A DNA stretch of 44,193 bases from Solirubrobacterales bacterium (GTDB lineage Bacteria; Actinomycetota; Thermoleophilia; Solirubrobacterales; Solirubrobacteraceae): positions 1 through 44,193 of the forward strand of contig DAHUYQ010000062.1 of the NCBI GenBank assembly GCA_027315115.1, read 5' to 3'. The position numbers and the translations under genes were made by a program. Below, piece by piece: positions 41,431 through 44,193 of the stretch. The stretch's first letter is position 1, and the number at the start of each line of letters is the position of its first letter. The notes under the pieces are model-generated. The model was not told the DNA's origin and did not search any database. It saw only the letters and a program-made list of their open reading frames with translations.

Positions 41431-43310
41431 GCGCGCGTCCGCGCCGGGTACGGCGCGCGCTGATCTGGGGGGTCGTGGCGGTCGCGGTGCTGAGCGGCGG
41501 CGCGCTCGCGGTCGCCGGCAAACGCACAGGCGGCAGCCAGACCCCGTACACCAGCCGTCAGGCCGCGCAGTGCGTGCCGGCGCAGCTCGACGCCTCAGAC
41601 GTGCTGCCGCACACCGACGTGCAGGTCTCGCCGCTGCCCGGCGCCCGCGACGCGATGCCGCGAACCCAGATCAGCTTCCTCGGGGCGCCGGCCGCCCACA
41701 TCGAAAACGTCAGCGCGGACGGCTCGCTGAGCGGCTCGCATCCCGGCCGCCTGGAGCCCTACTCGCAGGGCGACGGCGCGAGCTTCGTGCCGGAAACGCC
41801 ATTCCAGGAAGGCGAGCTGGTGACCGTCAGCGGCGAGGTCCGCTCAGGCGGCGCCACCGTGCCGTTCACCTACACCTTCGGCGTGGCCTACCCCGACCCG
41901 ATCCCCTACCGGACCCAGCTCGCCACGCCTCGCAACCCGCCCGCCGGCAGCGTGCAGACCTTCCATTCCGCGCCGTCGCTGCAGCCGCCCGCGCTGGAAG
42001 TCGGCGCCGACTCCGCCGGCACGCAGCCCGGCGACATCTTCATAGCGCCCTACTCGGGCCCCGGTCCCGACGGGCCGACGATCTACACCCAGCAGGGGCA
42101 GCTCGTCTGGATGGACGTGCTGCCCGGAGAAATGAAGGCGACCAACTTCCAGGTGCAGAGCTACGAAGGCCAGCCGGTGCTGACCTGGTGGCAGGGCTAC
42201 ATCCCCCCGCAGGGCTTCGGGCTCGGCGAAGAGATCATGGCCAACGCCTCCTACAAGCAGATCATGAAAATCAAAGCCGGCAACGGCAACCTCGCCGACC
42301 TGCACGACTTTCACCTGGAGGCCGATCGCACCGCGCTGTTCACCGTCTTTCGGACGATCCACTGCGATCTGTCCTCGGTGCAAGGGCCAAAGGACGCCGC
42401 GGTCACGGACGCGAGCTTCCAGGAACTGGACCTCAAGACCGGCCTGGTGCGCAGAGAGTGGACGAGCCTCGACCATGTCGCGCTCGCCGAATCGTATTCG
42501 GAAGCGGAGAAGTCCTCGGTCGACTGGCCGTTCGACTTCTTTCACCTGAACACGATCGACCCGCGCGGCGACGGCACCACGCTGCTGTCCTCGCGCAACA
42601 CCTCCGCGCTGTGGCTGATCAACGACAAGACCGGCCAGGTGCTCGAAAAAATCGGCGGCCGCAAACCGACCGTGAAGATGGAAGCGGGAACCGAAACGGC
42701 CTTCCAGCACGACGCGATGACGCTCCCGAACGGAGACATCAGCATCTTCGACAACGGCGGCACGCCCTGGGTGCACGAACAGACGCGCGGGGCGATCGTC
42801 GAAGTCAAAGAAGGAGCGGACAGGCTCGTCCAGGAACTGAGGCACCCCACGCCCCTGAAGGCCGGCAGCCAGGGAGACGTGCAGCAGATGGCGGGCGGCA
42901 ACTGGTTCATGGGCTGGGGGCAGGAACCGTACTTCAGCGAATTCAGCTCCTCGGGGCAGCTCATCTACGACGCGCACATGTGGGCGGTGCCGAAGGAGTA
43001 CGAAACCGAGTCCTACCGCACGTACAAGTTCGAATGGAAAGCCACGCCGTACTGGCCGCCGTCGATCGCGGCGCAGAAGGCCGGCAACGGGGTGGAAGCG
43101 TGGGCGAGCTGGAACGGCGCGACCGAAGTGGCGAGCTGGCGGCTGCTCGGAGGAAGCTCGCCCAGCCAGCTCAACCCGATCGGCAGCGCGCCCGCCACGG
43201 GCTTCGAGACCACGCTGCGCGGAGGATCCGCCGCCTACGTGGCCGTGCAGGCGCTCAACTCGGCGGGCGAAGTGATCGGCAACTCCAAGCCGATCAGCCC
43301 GGCGGGATGA
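41427..43310 (+). CDS. Arylsulfotransferase-like beta-propeller protein (second copy)
   Basis: 627 residues, GTG start. ALIWGVVAVAVLSGGALAVAG is an N-terminal membrane segment or signal peptide without a clear cleavage site. Domain order is the same as in the first copy: PHTDVQVSPLPGARDAMPRTQISFLGAP, GDIFIAPYSGP, FQVQSYEGQPVLTWWQGYI, DLKTGLVRREWTSLDHV and FFHLNTIDPRGDGTTLLSSRNTSALWLI. Family motif FQHDAMTLPNGDISIFDNGG is intact (His428). Tandem duplicate translationally coupled to the first copy. The 3' end overlaps the convergent tmk by 17 bases. Confidence 0.84.
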   Translation: MSARPRRVRRALIWGVVAVAVLSGGALAVAGKRTGGSQTPYTSRQAAQCVPAQLDASDVLPHTDVQVSPLPGARDAMPRTQISFLGAPAAHIENVSADGSLSGSHPGRLEPYSQGDGASFVPETPFQEGELVTVSGEVRSGGATVPFTYTFGVAYPDPIPYRTQLATPRNPPAGSVQTFHSAPSLQPPALEVGADSAGTQPGDIFIAPYSGPGPDGPTIYTQQGQLVWMDVLPGEMKATNFQVQSYEGQPVLTWWQGYIPPQGFGLGEEIMANASYKQIMKIKAGNGNLADLHDFHLEADRTALFTVFRTIHCDLSSVQGPKDAAVTDASFQELDLKTGLVRREWTSLDHVALAESYSEAEKSSVDWPFDFFHLNTIDPRGDGTTLLSSRNTSALWLINDKTGQVLEKIGGRKPTVKMEAGTETAFQHDAMTLPNGDISIFDNGGTPWVHEQTRGAIVEVKEGADRLVQELRHPTPLKAGSQGDVQQMAGGNWFMGWGQEPYFSEFSSSGQLIYDAHMWAVPKEYETESYRTYKFEWKATPYWPPSIAAQKAGNGVEAWASWNGATEVASWRLLGGSSPSQLNPIGSAPATGFETTLRGGSAAYVAVQALNSAGEVIGNSKPISPAG

Positions 43311-43923
43311 GATCGGCGAGCGCCGCCAGCGCCTGGTCCAGCACCGCCGCCGGCTCGCGCCGCGCGTCGATCACCCGGATCCGCCGCGGCTCCTGCGCGG
43401 CGAGCGCGTCGTAGGCGTCCGCGACGGCGGCGAAGAAGTCGCCGTCCTCGCGCTCCAGGCGATCGGGCTCCTGGCCGCGATCGTCCTGGCGCGCGCGGCC
43501 CGCCTGCGGGGAGATCAGCAGCAGCAGCGTGCGGTCGGGCGTCAGGCCGCCGGTCGCAAAGAGGTTGATATCGCGGATCTGCTGCACGCCGAGCCCGCGG
43601 CCCGCGCCCTGGTAGGCCAGCGAGGAGTCCAGGAAGCGGTCGAGCAGCACGAGCCGGCCGCTCTCCAGGGCCGGCGTCAGCACCTCGCTGACAAGCTGCG
43701 CGCGCGCGGCCGCGTAGAGCAGCGCCTCGGTGCGCGGGGCCACCTCGGCGCGCGGGTCCTTGACGAGCTCACGGATGCGCTCCGACACCGGCACGCCGCC
43801 CGGCTCGCGCAGCAGCAGCACATCCCGGCCACGCTGCCGCAGCTCCTGCGCCAGCGCGGCGGCAAGCGTGGTCTTGCCTGCGCCGTCCAGACCCTCGATC
43901 GTGACAAGTGTTCCTGCCGGCAT
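43294..43923 (-). CDS. tmk: Thymidylate kinase
   Basis: 209 residues. P-loop GLDGAGKTT at 11-19, REPGG loop (dTMP-binding region) at about 39-43, LLDRFLDSSLAYQGAGRGLG (DR-Y/F motif plus substrate-binding Tyr/Gln), and an Arg-containing LID (RARQDDRGQEPDRLE). Phosphorylates dTMP to dTDP in the DNA-precursor pathway. Divergent from the holB start, with 62 bases between; in many actinobacteria these two genes are neighbours. Overlaps the second arylsulfotransferase-like gene at their 3' ends. Confidence 0.95.
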   Translation of the reverse strand: MPAGTLVTIEGLDGAGKTTLAAALAQELRQRGRDVLLLREPGGVPVSERIRELVKDPRAEVAPRTEALLYAAARAQLVSEVLTPALESGRLVLLDRFLDSSLAYQGAGRGLGVQQIRDINLFATGGLTPDRTLLLLISPQAGRARQDDRGQEPDRLEREDGDFFAAVADAYDALAAQEPRRIRVIDARREPAAVLDQALAALADLIPPG

Positions 43924-43985
43924 CGGTCACGGCACGCTAGCGGGGATGCGCTGCGCGCGTCTGCGCGCCTCTACGATTGGGCGCG

Positions 43986-44193
43986 ATGACCGTGGCGCAG
44001 AGCCTCCTTGCAGGCACAGAGTCCCAGCCGCACGCGGCCGCCGTGCTCGGGCCGGCGCTGCCCCCGGAGGGGCGGCCGTCGCACGCCTATCTCTTCCACG
44101 GTCCGCCGGGCAGCGGCAAGCGCGCCGCGGCGCGCGCGTTCGCCGCGCGGCTGCTCAGCGTGCGGTCGTCCGGGGGCGGCGGCGCGCCGGGCC
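43986..44193 (+). CDS. holB: DNA polymerase III delta-prime subunit, 5' part (3' end outside window)
   Basis: The first 69 codons are visible: MTVAQSLLAGTESQPHAAAV, then SHAYLFHGPPGSGKRAAARAFAARLL. HAYLF-x-GP-x-G-x-GK is the opening of the clamp-loader AAA+ fold (Walker A GPPGSGK). The subunit is part of the clamp-loader complex that places the sliding clamp on DNA. Position next to tmk supports delta-prime rather than the tau/gamma subunit. Confidence 0.8.
   Translation, partial: MTVAQSLLAGTESQPHAAAVLGPALPPEGRPSHAYLFHGPPGSGKRAAARAFAARLLSVRSSGGGGAPG

Noticed and set aside
41570..43414. 614-codon alternative frame inside the second arylsulfotransferase-like gene
   Set aside because: Arg-rich shadow frame; the gene's own frame has signal segment and propeller motifs.
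1..44193. tRNA or rRNA genes
   Set aside because: No cloverleaf-type or conserved rRNA sequences were noticed; a covariance-model scan would be needed to exclude them.

Overview
The window is a GC-rich chromosomal segment. By eye most genes are about 65-72% GC, with frequent GTG/TTG starts and 1-4 base start/stop overlaps. A short HU protein, a thymidylate kinase divergent from a DNA polymerase III delta-prime gene, tandem secreted arylsulfotransferase-like proteins and many large glycosyltransferases suggest an actinobacterium, perhaps Thermoleophilia/Solirubrobacterales. The taxonomic call is inference from gene content. Similarity calls come from motif reading; no database search was run.

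Layout. (1) 1-140 is the right end of an ISL3-family insertion sequence, which supplies the last codons of a polytopic membrane protein gene (115-1872). (2) 1873-2633 holds no convincing gene. (3) 2634-29008 is a large surface-polysaccharide locus: two-domain glycosyltransferases, methyltransferases, an ABC exporter pair (Wzt/Wzm-like, 8219-10380), a coiled-coil linker protein, a large GT-C-like membrane protein with a DPM1-like glycosyltransferase, a DivIVA-like coiled-coil protein, a sugar oxidoreductase and sugar aminotransferase, three tandem GT4 enzymes, a Wzx-like flippase, a GT2 enzyme, and two paralogous GDP-mannose-dehydratase-like SDR genes. The set Gmd + Gmd-like reductase + Wzm/Wzt + several GT4 enzymes resembles the layout of D-rhamnan (A-band-like) loci, so a GDP-deoxyhexose polymer exported by the ABC pair is a reasonable hypothesis. 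An odd two-gene insert (6960-8093: small winged-helix-like protein plus class III nucleotide-cyclase-like protein) sits inside this locus.

(4) 29060-31733 encodes two secreted proteins. (5) 31951-33269 is a small accessory pair: a protein resembling HYD1-type ADP-ribosyltransferase toxins followed by a MerR-like DNA-binding protein with a perfect inverted repeat just upstream of its start. (6) 33208-36287 has a cytochrome P450, HU and a GlcD-like FAD oxidase. (7) 36368-38256 is a run of small accessory genes: a 51-residue very basic protein, a zinc-ribbon-like protein, a Uma2-family nuclease-like protein, and a DUF4258-like/DUF2283 pair. (8) 38286-43310 has an NMT1/THI5-like binding lipoprotein and two tandem arylsulfotransferase-like genes. 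(9) The right edge enters housekeeping genes: tmk and the start of holB.

The best candidates for undescribed biology are the winged-helix/cyclase-like pair (6960-8093), the HYD1-ART-like/MerR-like pair with its operator-like palindrome (31951-33269), the small accessory genes at 36368-38256, and the 15-base palindromic tandem repeat between two convergent sugar genes (19833-19889).
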